Assembly (NCBI GenBank): GCA_015680685.1
Contig: MNCI01013900.1
Span: 1 to 64,000 of the forward strand
Direction of reading: 5' to 3'
Source: Gnetum montanum
Lineage: Eukaryota > Streptophyta > Gnetopsida > Gnetales > Gnetaceae
Length of the DNA stretch: 64,000 nt
Below the pieces are notes generated by a model. The model had not been told where the DNA came from. It was given only the letters and a program-made list of their open reading frames with translations, and did no database searches. Both the position numbers and the translations under genes were made by a program. Below are positions 1-11,823 of the stretch, piece after piece (the first letter of the stretch is position 1; every line of letters starts with the position of its first letter).

Positions 1-45
1 GGGTAAGACACGATATCGTGGCCCAGTGCAAGTCGCGTCTCATCA
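1..45 (-). mobile_element. LTR 5' end of the TGATGAG family, cut by the window edge
   Basis: Read on the minus strand, positions 45 to 1 begin TGATGAGACGCGACTTGCAC and continue with a CACGATATCG-type stretch. This matches the first ~40 bases of the solo LTR at 45,676-46,748 with very few differences. It is therefore the start of an LTR whose body lies left of the window. The flank at 46-60 has no clear polypurine tract, so a 5' LTR or solo LTR is more likely than a 3' LTR; this is inference. Confidence 0.7.
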
Positions 46-1329
46 CTAACCATGGGTTGTGATCAAGTTGTACTATTATATCATAAGCCTACCATAGATT
101 GTGCTTTGATGAAAACAAAGAGAAAATGAACTCTATGTATACAATGAGTTGGCTAACAGTTCTGTATACATCATGGCCTACATAGTACCACAAGTTATGA
201 TCTCCTAGAGAAAACTCTATTTACCACAAGTTATGATGAACTCATGGTAAAGTCATGGTCTTGTAGGAAATAGAAAATTATGCTAAAATAAAATTTTGAA
301 CATAATCTAAGTAAATTTAAGGCCCAAAGATATATTCCAAGAGTAAAAACATGTTCTACAACCTTCAATCACGGTGACACAAGCTTGAATTAGAAGATAA
401 ACTAAATTAAGCCTTGAATTCAACTTATGTGCACCATGCGCAAAACTACCATAAACATGCATGAACTTTTGAATCTACATTAAAATGATTTTAGCTAGCT
501 TTAGAAACATGAGCTAAACATGAGGAAAGACTCTCAAAAGCTAAATAATTTGAAATAAGCATATTCAAATAGAATTACATGCCTTTACATCAAATTAACA
601 TGAAAAGAGCTAAAGCCCATGAACATGAATATGAAACAATAGAGAGATTAACTTGAATATGTAAATGAGAAGTGAATCTCTTGAATTAGAACATATAGCC
701 ACTTCTAAATTCTTTAATTCTTCATTGCTAACATGTGAGAATGCGTAAATTATGAGAAATTATGAAGAAAAAAGACTTGCAAGAATTTGAGAGAAGAACC
801 CATAAAAGGAGATTTACTTCTCAAATTGAGAGAAGACATGATGCAAGATTAGTAAATATTAGAGTTATAATCATATTATAATTTTAGAAGATATGCTTAA
901 GCAAATTATCCCATGGTGACTTCTTTTTAATGAAAGAGCTTAGGCTACTAATGCATCTAGATTATGTACCACTTGGAGCAAATTTGGTATTACTACAGTT
1001 TCTTGTTTGTGTATGCATGGTAGATAAATTACTTGAAATGAAGCTTCTAGCCTCTATGATTCAAATATAAAGAGAAAAATTAATTTTTAATCTTGAGATT
1101 TTATTTAAAGTTGATAAAAATTTGCATTAGGCTTTTCTAGGTATTTTTTAGAATGATGCCAAACTATTTTTTTCTTTCAATTCAAAAGTTACTTATGAGA
1201 ATATTACAAGAATGATTTTATTCAAAAAAAATTTGATACGTCTTGAAAAATACAAATATCATTACACTTTTAGATGAAGAAAATGAAAGATATTTAGTGG
1301 CCACCTATATTTATTTAAATTCCTATTTT
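46..1329. other. AT-rich intergenic DNA, nothing recognised
   Basis: Both strands are interrupted by stops every few codons. I see no RNA gene, no LTR ends and no clear tandem repeat. It is probably decayed transposon or intergenic DNA. Confidence 0.5.
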
Positions 1330-1645
1330 TTATAGTGTCTAATTCATCAAGGTCCTCCTATCGATATCCATTATACACATATGAGAAATATTTCTTCTCA
1401 ATGTTCTCTTTGTATAAGTGAAGATTCATTTTCTTATGTTTTCATCTTTTTCTTTTAATGTCTTTTTACTCAACATGTGTGGAAACGGAAGTAGATCATT
1501 TATAATAACTTTCAACCAAGCATTAATAAAGTCATTCTTGATGATCAACCTACTCTATCTACTTCATTTCTTTACATTTGGAATTGTCTTTAACTAATTA
1601 TTCTCTACCTTATTTGGATGCTTTGATATGTAGTTTTTACAAGCA
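1330..1645 (+). pseudogene. LINE-like reverse-transcriptase C-terminal zinc-knuckle remnant
   Basis: The plus-strand translation contains a pattern resembling the zinc-binding domain (zf-RVT) that follows RT in plant LINE elements. At about 1,390-1,480 there is QCSLC, then about ten residues to SYVF, then CLFTQHVW. The expected layout is CxxC, then H near F, then C and a VW pair; the His is replaced here. It is followed by an IWN/LIW-like stretch typical of this region. The frame carries stops, and nothing upstream could be recognised as the RT core. The call is weak because the domain also occurs in unrelated host sequences. LTR E begins just downstream at 1,680. Confidence 0.35.
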
Positions 1646-1679
1646 TCAAGAGCATAATGCTAACCTCTCTTTAGGTGTC

Positions 1680-2920
1680 TAATAGGGGTCTTACTAGTTT
1701 TGGACCAAAGGGATATATGATACAAATCGTAATGTGATCTAGTCATAAGCTTCAAGGATGATGTTAAGTAAATTTCTAAGAACACTTATGTATATCATTG
1801 TGTTCAATGAATATATAAGATATTATGATACATATCTTACAAATGAAAACCTATGTTAGCATAGTATGAGGTTGAGAAAATATTTATGACTGTATATTTT
1901 ACAATTTTTATGGATTTTCTATTTATAAGAAGAAAACAAAACAAACATGCACACATGTGACAACCCCTCAAGGGAACAGGTGCAACACCACACACAAATA
2001 CACAAATGCAAATAAAGATGGCTCTTAGTCACAACCTCAGTGGCCTAACACTATGTCATATAGTTATGACCTCCTTGGATAAGGTTGAATCATCACAACT
2101 TATGAAAATAAAAGAATAAATATCTTTATGATTTTAATATTTTATAATTTTTTTGGTATTTTAATGTTTTAAGATATCAACAATGCAAAACTGTGAAAGA
2201 ATCATAAGCTTTACTCATTACACAAGCATTGGAATCTACATTAACCAAATAGTTCCAAGCTACCTAAACATAGTAGCACTTTGACAAAGTCTAGCAACAC
2301 TTATGAAAGTGATGACTTAGAACACATAGAAAATAGGGAAGAAACCACTTACCTAAGGGAGGAAGAGCTCTTCACATGAAACTAGATGCCAACATTCCAA
2401 ATAAAATTCTTGGAACTCTATTTTTTTCATATGGATTTTATCCTAGGTATTTATAGTTTTCACAACACAAGGAAAGAGGTTCACTAGTACCTAGGTATCA
2501 ATGAAGGTCCATCAGTGTGACTTGGACAACCCAAAACACACTCAATGTAGCAAGAAAAGTAAAGTATCAAAACTAGTGCATCAAGAGGGGTATGTTAGTG
2601 CCCCTACATTGACACATGGGTTGCACTAGTATAGGGAAGCCAACGCATCCCTTCCATCATACCTTATACTTCATTTCCTAGATGAAATCTAGAAGACCTA
2701 GGAACAAGTTGAAGCCTTCTAAGGATCTCCAAATAAAGCTAGAAAATTTCTGGAAGCTCGAAACATGCTCCAAACTTATGACTAAGAACTAGAAGGCAAG
2801 GATGCATACCTAAAAGATAGAAACCTCAACCATGTAAGTGAAAACCATAAACACTAGGTGCATGAGATACATCTTGAATCCAAGGATTACAGTTGACTTC
2901 TAAAATGCCACTAGATAACT
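1680..2920 (-). mobile_element. Left (3') LTR of gypsy element E
   Basis: This stretch is collinear with 29,396-31,117. Both begin (T)GATAGGGGTC-like, share the GTTTTGGACCAAAGGGATAT block and the CAAATGCAAATAAAGATG block, and carry a minus-strand TATA (ACTATAAATACC here near 2,445; ATTATAAATACC in the right copy). Minus-strand U3 therefore lies right of the TATA and R-U5 left. The right copy holds an inserted solo LTR that is absent here. The outer boundary TAATAG is a mutated TGATAG. The inner boundary near 2,920 is approximate because the polypurine tract is not recognisable. Confidence 0.7.
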
Positions 2921-5900
2921 TATAATAGTTTGACGACTAAGTAAAGCTAGTTCCATAGCTTTGAAGCTTGAAACACAAGGCTATAACTAGAAAAAATGCA
3001 TGATCAATTCAAAGGATACAATGGATAAATAAAAAATCCATGACTATGTTACAATATAGTACAAGCCACCACATTAACAAGTGCCAAGGGGTGATGTTTA
3101 AGAGAAGAATTCCCCTAATGTGGTTGCTTGAAAGGGAAAGAAGTTGGAAGAGCTAAGTGTTGACATGTCAAATATATACAATTATTCCTACAAGTTTGTC
3201 ACCCTTGCTTAGAGCTATCATTTTTGCTCATGCATTAGTTATTTCTTTCACATGAGTGTTTGTTGCTTCTCCTCAACTTGAGTCCAAAACTATTCATGAC
3301 TCCTCTTAGCCTACAAGATCTTACATTGGGTGACATCAAGTTTGACCACTACTTGATGAAGTTTCTCTTTTAGCTCTATGCATGATCAACCAATAGAAGT
3401 TTGGATCACATAGAGATACCTCCTTTGTCCTACTTACACATCATCTTAAACCTCATTAAATCTCTCCTCAAGAATAGTGATAGCTGCTTCATGGGGAAGA
3501 ATATACATGTTTTCTAATAGGTTCATTTTCTCTTCTAATATTGGTTCACTTGCAACCATTTGATGGAGTTTATCATGTAAGGTGTCAAATTTCTCTTTCA
3601 CCTCATGCCTCTTCTCAATTACTCATTCATTTAATAGAGCTAAAAGTTTGTGCAATCTACATATCTTAACATCACAAGTTACCTACTCTATTAGATTGAT
3701 CTTTCTAAGCTTAATGATTTTCCTAGTAGTCTTATTTGCCAATTCTTGCTACAAGCTCTAGCACTTCTTCTCTATGCAAAGATACTTGTCTCCAAATTAG
3801 ACCATGATTTGACTTTTGTCCTTCAACCTTTCTACCTACTTGTAAAGGAAAAGCACCTATTTTTTTTCTTTTCCTAGCTCATTTTTTCCTAATCTTGGAC
3901 TAATACTTTAACATTCTAATTTAGCACTTCAAGCCATCTTTCATAAATATAGCTTCCTTACCAACCTGATGCATCTAGAAAAGCTCACTCTAGAGGTGTT
4001 CAATTTGCATCTTTGTACTGATTGTAGAAGGTGATGGTACCAAGAGTGTAAGGTGATCTAATTATTCATGCAATCATTATACCTTAGCCTAGCTTCTTTG
4101 TAACTCTTGTAGATAAAACGTTCAATTAGCATTTGTGGTTTTCAATTCAGCCTTTACTTTGATAAGTTTAGTCTTAGTTGTACTATCGATGTTGCTCAAT
4201 AGCAACTTGGCATCAAAATTAACTCTTTGCTTCTTCTCTACCGCATAGCTAGTTCCACATTGATCAGTGCATACCCTAAGAACTTTAGTTGTATGCCAGA
4301 TGTTATGCATGCTACGTTATGATTGGTGTGAAGAGGAAATACTTTGTGAAGGCACATGAATGTAAGACTGAATAAGGGCATCAAAATGGATGGATCATTT
4401 AACAATGTGGAAGGAACTAGAAGAGATACTTCATTATTTCCTCACCATTCACAATGGCTTTCATCATTTGCAAGAAATTACTCCCAAGGTCTTATGATCC
4501 TTCAATATGGATTATGACTACTTGCTTGTAACCTTCAATGTGCATGACAAGCTAAGAACTACCACCAAGAGGAAGTTCCTATTTTTTTCTGATGTTTAAG
4601 TTGTAAGGTTACCAAATAAATCTACTTGGTTGTTACACCTACATTCCTTGAGATGCTTGAGGTATGATTGGTCTTTGGATTAGTGCTAGCAAAGCTAGTT
4701 TGAAGGTTAGATACAATATACCTGTATGAAAGGCATGTTGTCCTCTAAATCAAGTATATCTCCAAAAATCTTAGGACATTTTCATGAAGCAACCAGCATT
4801 ACATTCTTCTAATCCATGATACCTATTTTTTTGGAATGTTTTCCCACATGATTAGTTATGCTTTCCAATTTGAAAATTTTTTTGATGAGTTTTAAAAAGG
4901 CATAGACCTCCCTCCTCTATCTAGCCATATCTTCAATCTTCTAGATTAAGGCCTTGTAGAGAAAATATTGGATGTTGATGGCATGCTTCCCCTTCATCAT
5001 GGCCATAATTGTAGCCCCCTGATTAGAAATACCCAATGAACATTTGGTGGACAAAAATTTATACATGAAAATTTTACACAGTGTTCTAACCCAAGGATAG
5101 TTTTGATATCTTCACCTTAGCTTTATCCATATTAAAGACCTTTAGCATGATCCTTGACTTGAGCTTGGGCTCCATCTTTTGGGTCCAAGGTCACCAAGTA
5201 ATTGCTAGTTTATTTAATAAATCTATACCCCATCATATTTTCCATGTGGAAATAGGCATAAGAATCCTAGCAATGAAGGTCATGGCATCATTGGTAGAAA
5301 GGTTTGGTAGAATGTCTCTTTCTACTAATATCATGTGAAAGGTTGGGTGATATAATCATAGAAGCCCATCTACAATAGTAAATCCTTGAGCTCAAGAGGA
5401 CCAAGCTCAAGGAACTGATGATAGTTCTTTTCCTCATGAATGAATCCTTGATAGACATCATGAGCACCCACACCCTTATGGATGTCATCTGCATTATTAT
5501 CATCATCTTCTACAAGTTCTTCCAATAGTTCCTTAGCCACCTCCTATGCATGTACTCAACCTAAGAATTAAGAACGTGACTACCTACCTATTGATATACT
5601 CATGGGTGGAGGCCTTTCTAGAGTAGGGCTTGCAAGCTCTAGAATAGGATCTATAGATTCTAGATTGGGAGATCAAAGTTCTTCCCCTTCTTCCTCCTTA
5701 AGACCTGGTGGTTCATGCAAGAGCTAGAAAATAGAGGCTTGAGATTGTTCAACCTTAGTCCTCCTTGGTTGATGAAGCTTGGATTAAAATCATCCCAACA
5801 TGCTTAGTTATGAAATTTGCTAAAAATCAAGTGAGTTTCCCCTAGGCATCATACTATCATTTTAAAAATTGCACATGGAAACAATAATAAATATAACCCC

Positions 5901-6229
5901 TTAGGAAAAACTTAAAAAACATCATCATAACTATTAAATTATGGCATGCATGGGTAAGAATGGATGGGGTAGAAATGTTTAAATAACTATCAAAAATATT
6001 AAATACATATCCAAAGTGATGTTTCTCCCACATGACTAAGTTACAAGACACCAGGATTAAACCACTACCAAAATACGAAGGATAAGAAGGCATAAGAAGA
6101 ATGCATGAAAAATATTACCAATATGCTTGTAGGGTTAAAATTTTAGTAGATTTTTTCTTCTTTTATGATCCATGGAAGAAATGAAGAAAAAAATTGAAAG
6201 AAAAATACCAAGGAAAAGTTGGGGACCCC
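2921..6229 (-). pseudogene. Decayed retroelement ORF with coiled-coil-like stretches, function unknown
   Basis: On the minus strand, short open stretches in changing frames run from about 6,093 (just downstream of a TATA-like box) to about 3,300. They are rich in Lys, Glu, Leu and Gln; examples are ELVEDDDNNADD near 5,510 and the AELK/KTTNAN-type end near 4,125. The stops are mostly TAG or TAA where Gln would fit. I do not recognise RT, integrase or protease motifs. The layout (TATA, short leader, long Lys/Glu-rich ORF) matches that of 37,230-40,300 on the plus strand. It could be the gag or extra ORF of a non-autonomous LTR element. It lies inside the span of element E. Confidence 0.4.
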
Positions 6230-6420
6230 TCCCCCTAACTTTATATAGGATGGTTAGCACAAGGATGCACTAGTGTAGGGTTATCAATGCCCCTACAATG
6301 ACATAGACATGCATTAATGCACCCTTTCAAATTGGGATAATTCATCCAACTCTATCCTCCATGTCCCCTACTCATATTGAACTTTTGTTAAAGCACCATT
6401 TAAGGCCCGTACTGTGTCAA
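6230..6420 (-). promoter_or_regulatory. LTR-like U3 with TATA box, minus strand
   Basis: The minus strand reads CCATCCTATATAAAGTTAGG around 6,262-6,243, a clear TATA motif. Upstream (6,270-6,330) it has GTAGGGGCATTGATAACCC and a CACTAGTGCATCC segment. These resemble the U3 of the E LTR at 2,590-2,660, where GTAGGGGCACTAACATACCC and CACTAGTGCAACCC occur. This is probably the U3/promoter of a related element that drives the decayed ORF to its left. LTR ends could not be fixed. Confidence 0.45.
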
Positions 6421-9400
6421 AATCACCCAACATTAATGTTACAAGGCATATGAGGAGCAAAATAAGAATAACATTATAAGCCTACCTTAGACAATATCAT
6501 GGTTCATGGAAAAGAAGTCAATGGATCAATATGTACACTTCCATGAACCAAGGGCTAGATAAGAAGAGTTAGAATAGTAGGAGAATGATTATAGTACCAA
6601 GAATAATAAAATATAGATACAATATAGATGGATTGAATGAGTTTAGCATGGTCAAATATTGAAGCACAAAAACTTGATTCTTAAAAAAGTAGAAGGTCAA
6701 TCAAGTGTTGTATGCAATGCAACACTTACCATCATTAGGATATTATATTTTGTTACATCACATATGATGTTTACCCATCAAGGATTCACAATTGAGTCCT
6801 CCTCAAAGAACGTGCTTGCCTTATTGACCTTGTGAAACCTGTTGATGAGACATCCATGGATTCTCAACAACTAGTAAGACATTAGCTTCATGAATTTGTC
6901 CTCTTGGTTGAACATATCTTGTATTTTGTATTGCTCAATCAACTTTCTACCACACACAACCATGGACAAGAACAAGATAGAAGATATGGAGAATTAATAA
7001 TGGATGAGAAAGAGAAAGGAAGAGAGTGAAACATCACTAAATTCCTAGCCAACCATTTAATTAGCTGATGAAGCACACAAGCACTACCTACATATCACAA
7101 GAGATCTATTTCCACATTTTTTCACTACTACTCATCCACACAATAGGGATCAAACTCCAAGTAACCCTTCCAAGCATCAAGTCACATATACTCAATCTAG
7201 TGCCATCTAGCCTTGATGTTCTATGGTCGAACCAAATCAAAGAAACAAGCTTCCAAACATCCAAAAGTTAAGATTTTTATTTTCTTTTCCTCCATCCATG
7301 CATCTATGCATGGTAGGCTTCTTTAATTTTCCTTTAGTAGAAATATTTCATCAATCCCCTTGGCTATACTAACAATTCCACATTTTGAGAAGAAGCATAA
7401 TACCATGACCATTAAAAGAAAATTTTATGGATTTAAATCTAATAAAGGCATGGTTCAAGGATGGATATTGTGATCCTTGGAATGAATGATTAGGAACTTG
7501 GAAGAAATACATAATTAACATCACCTAGGTTTACAAAGAAAGAGACTTCTAGGTCTTCATGGCCATGGCTAGGGATGAGCAAGATGTTGTCTTAGACTAC
7601 AATAGTGCGAGAAGTCAAGTAATCTAGATAATGCGTTAAACATGAGAAATGTTTACATAGGTGTAATTTCAACCACTGGTTTGAATTTGGTGTGAGCAAG
7701 TATGAGATCAATTTGAGTGGTAAACATACCAATTTTCAAAACCAATAGCTTGAAAGTCCATTAATCTTCCCATCACATCTTCACTCTTTTCTTGCTTCTT
7801 TTTTCTTTTCAAATTTTCTTTTGTGTTATCTTCTTGTCATATTTCATTTTATTTTTATCTTATTGAAAGAAGATGTTTGATAGAGCATGGAAATCATTGA
7901 AACAACATATCATCACCTAGAATCTTTAACTTGCATGGATATGAGAATCCATCAACTACCACATGCAATGCACAAGTTCATGAAATCAAAATTCTCTTCT
8001 GATGAGGGTGGCCAAGTAAGATATTACATATAGCTTGGTTTAATTACAATGATTAGACTCATTTAGTGGTCACAAGGATCCTCAATGATACATCTGTTTT
8101 ATGCCAATGACTAGGAACTCCTTCAGGATTTTGAAGCTCACACCCTAAGTCGTGGATCCTTCACATGTTCATGATTCCAATAGAATTAGCTTCAACAGCT
8201 CATAATGTGATTCCCTACTTCCCACTAAATTTGAGCCTCATTCATTGGTGATGGACAAAAGAAAGTGAATGGATGAATGTTGTTGCATCGACATTCAATT
8301 GATCAAAGCTTTATGTTGAACTTGTTTGGCACTTTTACATCATCATCACATATGTAGCTCTTCCATTCATCATTGGCTTATTACATGAGCATTCGTAGAG
8401 CTCCTAAACTAGCTTTTCCATACATAAACAAAAGCACTCCAAAAGAAAGAAAATGTCATAATTTATTATCCATTAGACTCAAAAAGTGAAAAATTCTAAG
8501 TTTACCAATCCTTATTAACTGCATGAATAGAAATAGTAGAAAAATAAAATTGTTGACATGGTGTGAGGAATGTCTCCCCCACAACTAATCCATTCCTATT
8601 AATGGAAAAGTATCTAAGTGATAAATTGAGCATTAAGCATTCTCGGAGATGAAAGATGTTCATTAAAATGCACCAGGTTTTGCCTCAAGGATGCTTAGTA
8701 TAGGTTGTCTGAATGGCATGTGTCCATGATGTAATAAGACCAAGGAGGATCATAGGATATTCTCATATAGTACATCCTTTAAGTTTTATTCCTTATACCA
8801 ATCTCAAGATGGAGGTCTCAAAAAACCAATCTAGCATTTGTAGTGCATAACCAAGCTCTTTCCATTATAATAAGAATAACCTCTTCCACCTTATCTTCTA
8901 ATATGAGCAAGAAAAAATTAGCGAGATGTGACCAACCTACAAAAAATTGGTTACACTACATACCTATCCCATAAGGTATACATGTATTAGTTAGCTAGCT
9001 TAAGTTGAATGTTGGTACGCATGAGAGTGGGAATCCCCCAATCAAGGTACTGCTCAAGTGAAATGAAATAAAACTAACTCATGAACTAGAGTCACAAAGA
9101 GCTAGGCAACAATGCTTTTTACTAATCTTGATTTCCATCATGGGAATACTAGGATTTATTTGCTTTTTGAGCAAACATTACTTTGCAACTACTTGCATTA
9201 CTATCATAGACATAGGGATGGTAACAACATTGCCATCGGGTGTCATCATGCTATCCCCACCAGACATAGCAATGAATCTCATCCCTAAAGTACATATCAT
9301 TATTAAATTGTGATTAGGGATGTTTCTTGAGATCTCATAAGCATAGGCCTCTATTTTTCTTGGACAATGTTTGTCTCTGCAAGATGAAGAGAAGGATATA

Positions 9401-9455
9401 GATCCAATCTTGTGATTCTTGCATCGACATTTGAAATAAAATTTCCTACAACATG
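6421..9455. other. Interior of element E or nested debris, no recognisable domain
   Basis: About 3 kb with no open frame above ~60 codons on either strand and no pol motif. By position it should belong to the minus-strand interior of E, which was cut by the Tat-like insertion at 9,461. No RT, RNase H or integrase could be read, so E may be non-autonomous or too decayed. Confidence 0.4.
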
Positions 9456-9460
9456 ATCTC
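9456..9460. repeat. Target-site duplication ATCTC (left)
   Basis: ATCTC sits directly before the 5' LTR start (TAAAACACCACC). It is repeated exactly at 27,217-27,221, directly after the 3' LTR end (GTCACA). A 5-bp duplication is usual for Ty3/gypsy integration, and it fixes both ends of the element. Confidence 0.9.
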
Positions 9461-11356
9461 TAAAACACCACCAATTTTGGGCTTCTACAATTCAATGGAA
9501 TATTTTTCTAAGTGTCACAACTTGGGCAAAACGTTTCTAATTCTAGTGTCTACATTATGCATTCTAGATAGTGTAGCACACTAGGAGTCCTATTTTTTGC
9601 AAAATTTTTCTAAGTTTTCTTGCTATGCTTCATGCCATAGCTAGCGTAGGACATACTTCTATGGCCAATCTGCACAAATGTCAAGCTAGAAGTGGTCAAG
9701 GTCTACTAGGAATGGACCAAACAGTTTGGCAAGTTTCCTATCTCTTGGATTGTCAAGCTTGCTACACTTTCTAGGTTGCCTAGCTTTACACATGTCTCGA
9801 TCACTAGTTCGCCTAATTACTAGGTTAGAGGTTGTCAATGGTGCTCAACATGGAAAAAATAGTTTGGCAAATTTTCTATCTTTTGGGCCTATTACACATT
9901 GCTATGCTACACAGTGTAGCCAATGTGACATAGGTGTCAAGGCCAAATTTTTTTAAGTATTGAACAAGAAATCTATCAAGCTATCTAGACATGGAAGATG
10001 TATTTGGAAATTTTCTGAATTTTGAGGTTTCCTATCCTACTACACCCCAGAGTGTGGTCAGTGTGCCATGAAGAAACATTGCAAATTTTGATAAAATTCA
10101 TCAAAATACTTGTGTTAGCTCTGTTACACTACATAGCGTAGACAACGTGACAAGCCAAAATTTGCAAAAGTTTTCTAATTGTTCATGCTACGCTCTGTCA
10201 CACTGTGCAACATAGACAACATGACACTTGGGAAATGCCTCTAGAAGCTCCTAGGAGCTCCTAGAACTTGACATTGACTCTTATTTTAGCTCCAATGTCC
10301 TTCCAATGACTAAGATCAATAGTTTGCTTTATTTTTTCACCTCCCATTGATCTCCAAAATTTTCCCTATGCTTGATCCTACTTGAAAGAGGGGGAAGATG
10401 TAGTCTCGAAGCGTAGGCTCCAAGTTACATTTTTTTTTGGCATTTTTTATAGGTACATGGTGGTCCTTCAGACTCTAACACATGTAGTCTATGCAATGTG
10501 GTCATAGTTTAGTAGTTTCTAAGTCCTCATTCCTATCCTACAGAGCATTACACTTAGAGCTTAACACTTAGAGCTTGACATTTTGAGCATAACATGTCAA
10601 TGTGACTTGTTCACGTCCATGCTATGTGGGACCCAGGCCACATGGCATCCAGTTCGCATCTCATGTTAATCCTAGCCCTATAAATACCCTGACAATTAGC
10701 ATTTTAAGGGTTGATCAACAAATCATTTTAAACCTTGTTAATGAGAGCACTCTTACCATCTTCATCACTCCCACACTTGACCACCTGAGCTTGACATCTA
10801 GCTAAGTACCGTGACATAGTCTGCCTTGTACCCACACAACGTGATGACTGCAAACCTAGTAGGTTCAATCTCCTTTGTGATTGCTAGCATTGCATCTACG
10901 ATGTTCTAAAGACTATGATCACACTGCTATGCTACCCATATGCTTGTCTAACACTACGGACTACTTGCAAACATTATTCAATTAAAAGTTGTATGCTCCA
11001 ATCTTCGAGTGGTGCATTTCTCACCTTTGAACTCTGGTTCTATATTCTCAACATTTGTTTCAAATTTCTCAACATTTACTTTTTTTCACTTTCTTCTACT
11101 ATCAATACGTATTCACATATTCATGTTACGTTATGTTCTATTCTTGCTTATTTTCCTGACTCCTACACGAGGCTCACTAAAACCTCTGTTTACAAATGGT
11201 TATTATTACACCATGTGAGTCCCTATTTGATTGACTAGACCATTCAAGGCACCTCATTTTTATTTCTCCCAACATGGACCTCACATAGATTTGAGGTTAG
11301 GCTATATGTCTGTAGACTTATTGTTGTTCCAACCACCAACATTTTCGAACATCATA
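9461..11356 (+). repeat. 5' LTR of the Tat-like element
   Basis: It begins TAAAACACCACC (a mutated TGAAACACCACC) and ends ATCATA (CA end mutated to TA). It aligns over its full length with 25,324-27,216. A TATA box, CTATAAATAC, lies at 10,678-10,687 and marks the U3/R boundary region. The sequence is rich in repeated GTAGCACAC / GTGTGACAC-type words, related to the palindromic units at 18.0-18.4 kb. Confidence 0.9.
10678..10687 (+). promoter_or_regulatory. LTR TATA box (5' copy)
   Basis: CCCTATAAATACCC is a consensus plant TATA box within the LTR. It is conserved exactly in the 3' LTR at 26,537-26,546, as expected for the retroelement promoter. Confidence 0.75.
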
Positions 11357-11386
11357 GTTTTTAGCACTAGAAGGAGGGACTCTCGT
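11357..11386 (+). promoter_or_regulatory. Primer-binding-site region of the Tat-like element
   Basis: Directly after the LTR end comes GTTTTTAGCACTAGAAGGAG. The relative at 35,221 has GTTTTTCTTGGCACTAGAAG in the same position. The shared core (TT)GGCACTAGAAGGAGGG begins with TGG, complementary to a tRNA 3' CCA, as a primer-binding site should. Here TGG is mutated to TAG. The primer tRNA was not identified. Confidence 0.6.
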
Positions 11387-11823
11387 TCCTTCTGTGTGCC
11401 ATGGGTAGTCCCACATGCTTTCTATACCCCTGTGACTAGTAGCAAGCCAGCATAGACATAACACCCCTATGGACTTACCATGGTAGTGGCTAGATCATAG
11501 GCTAGCACAGGAGTTGTCTACATTCCGGTTGGTTCAGATTGGTCCTAGTTGATGGTTCCCCTGGAACCCCGTAGGATGGAAAGTCCAAACTATTTGCTCT
11601 ATCAAGCTCTAAGTGTTCTATAGAGCATGACACCCCATGAGCATAATAGTCCCTTAGAGTGTGACAAGTGTAACATATGAGATAACCATTTTTTCAGTGT
11701 TTCTAGACTTAGCCATTTTTGGCCTGTTTTCTTTATAGTTTGCACACTTAGCCGTTTTATCTTAAATTTTTTGTACTTAAATATTTTACAAGTATCTCTT
11801 TTTCTCACATCTTTTCTTACACA

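Noticed and set aside
5147-5338. 63-codon plus frame
   Set aside because: It lies opposite the decayed minus-strand ORF. Start, length and composition give no support.
10915-11238. 107-codon plus frame near the end of the 5' LTR
   Set aside because: It lies wholly inside the LTR, in R-U5 sequence downstream of the TATA. The equivalent frame is not kept at full length in the 3' LTR.
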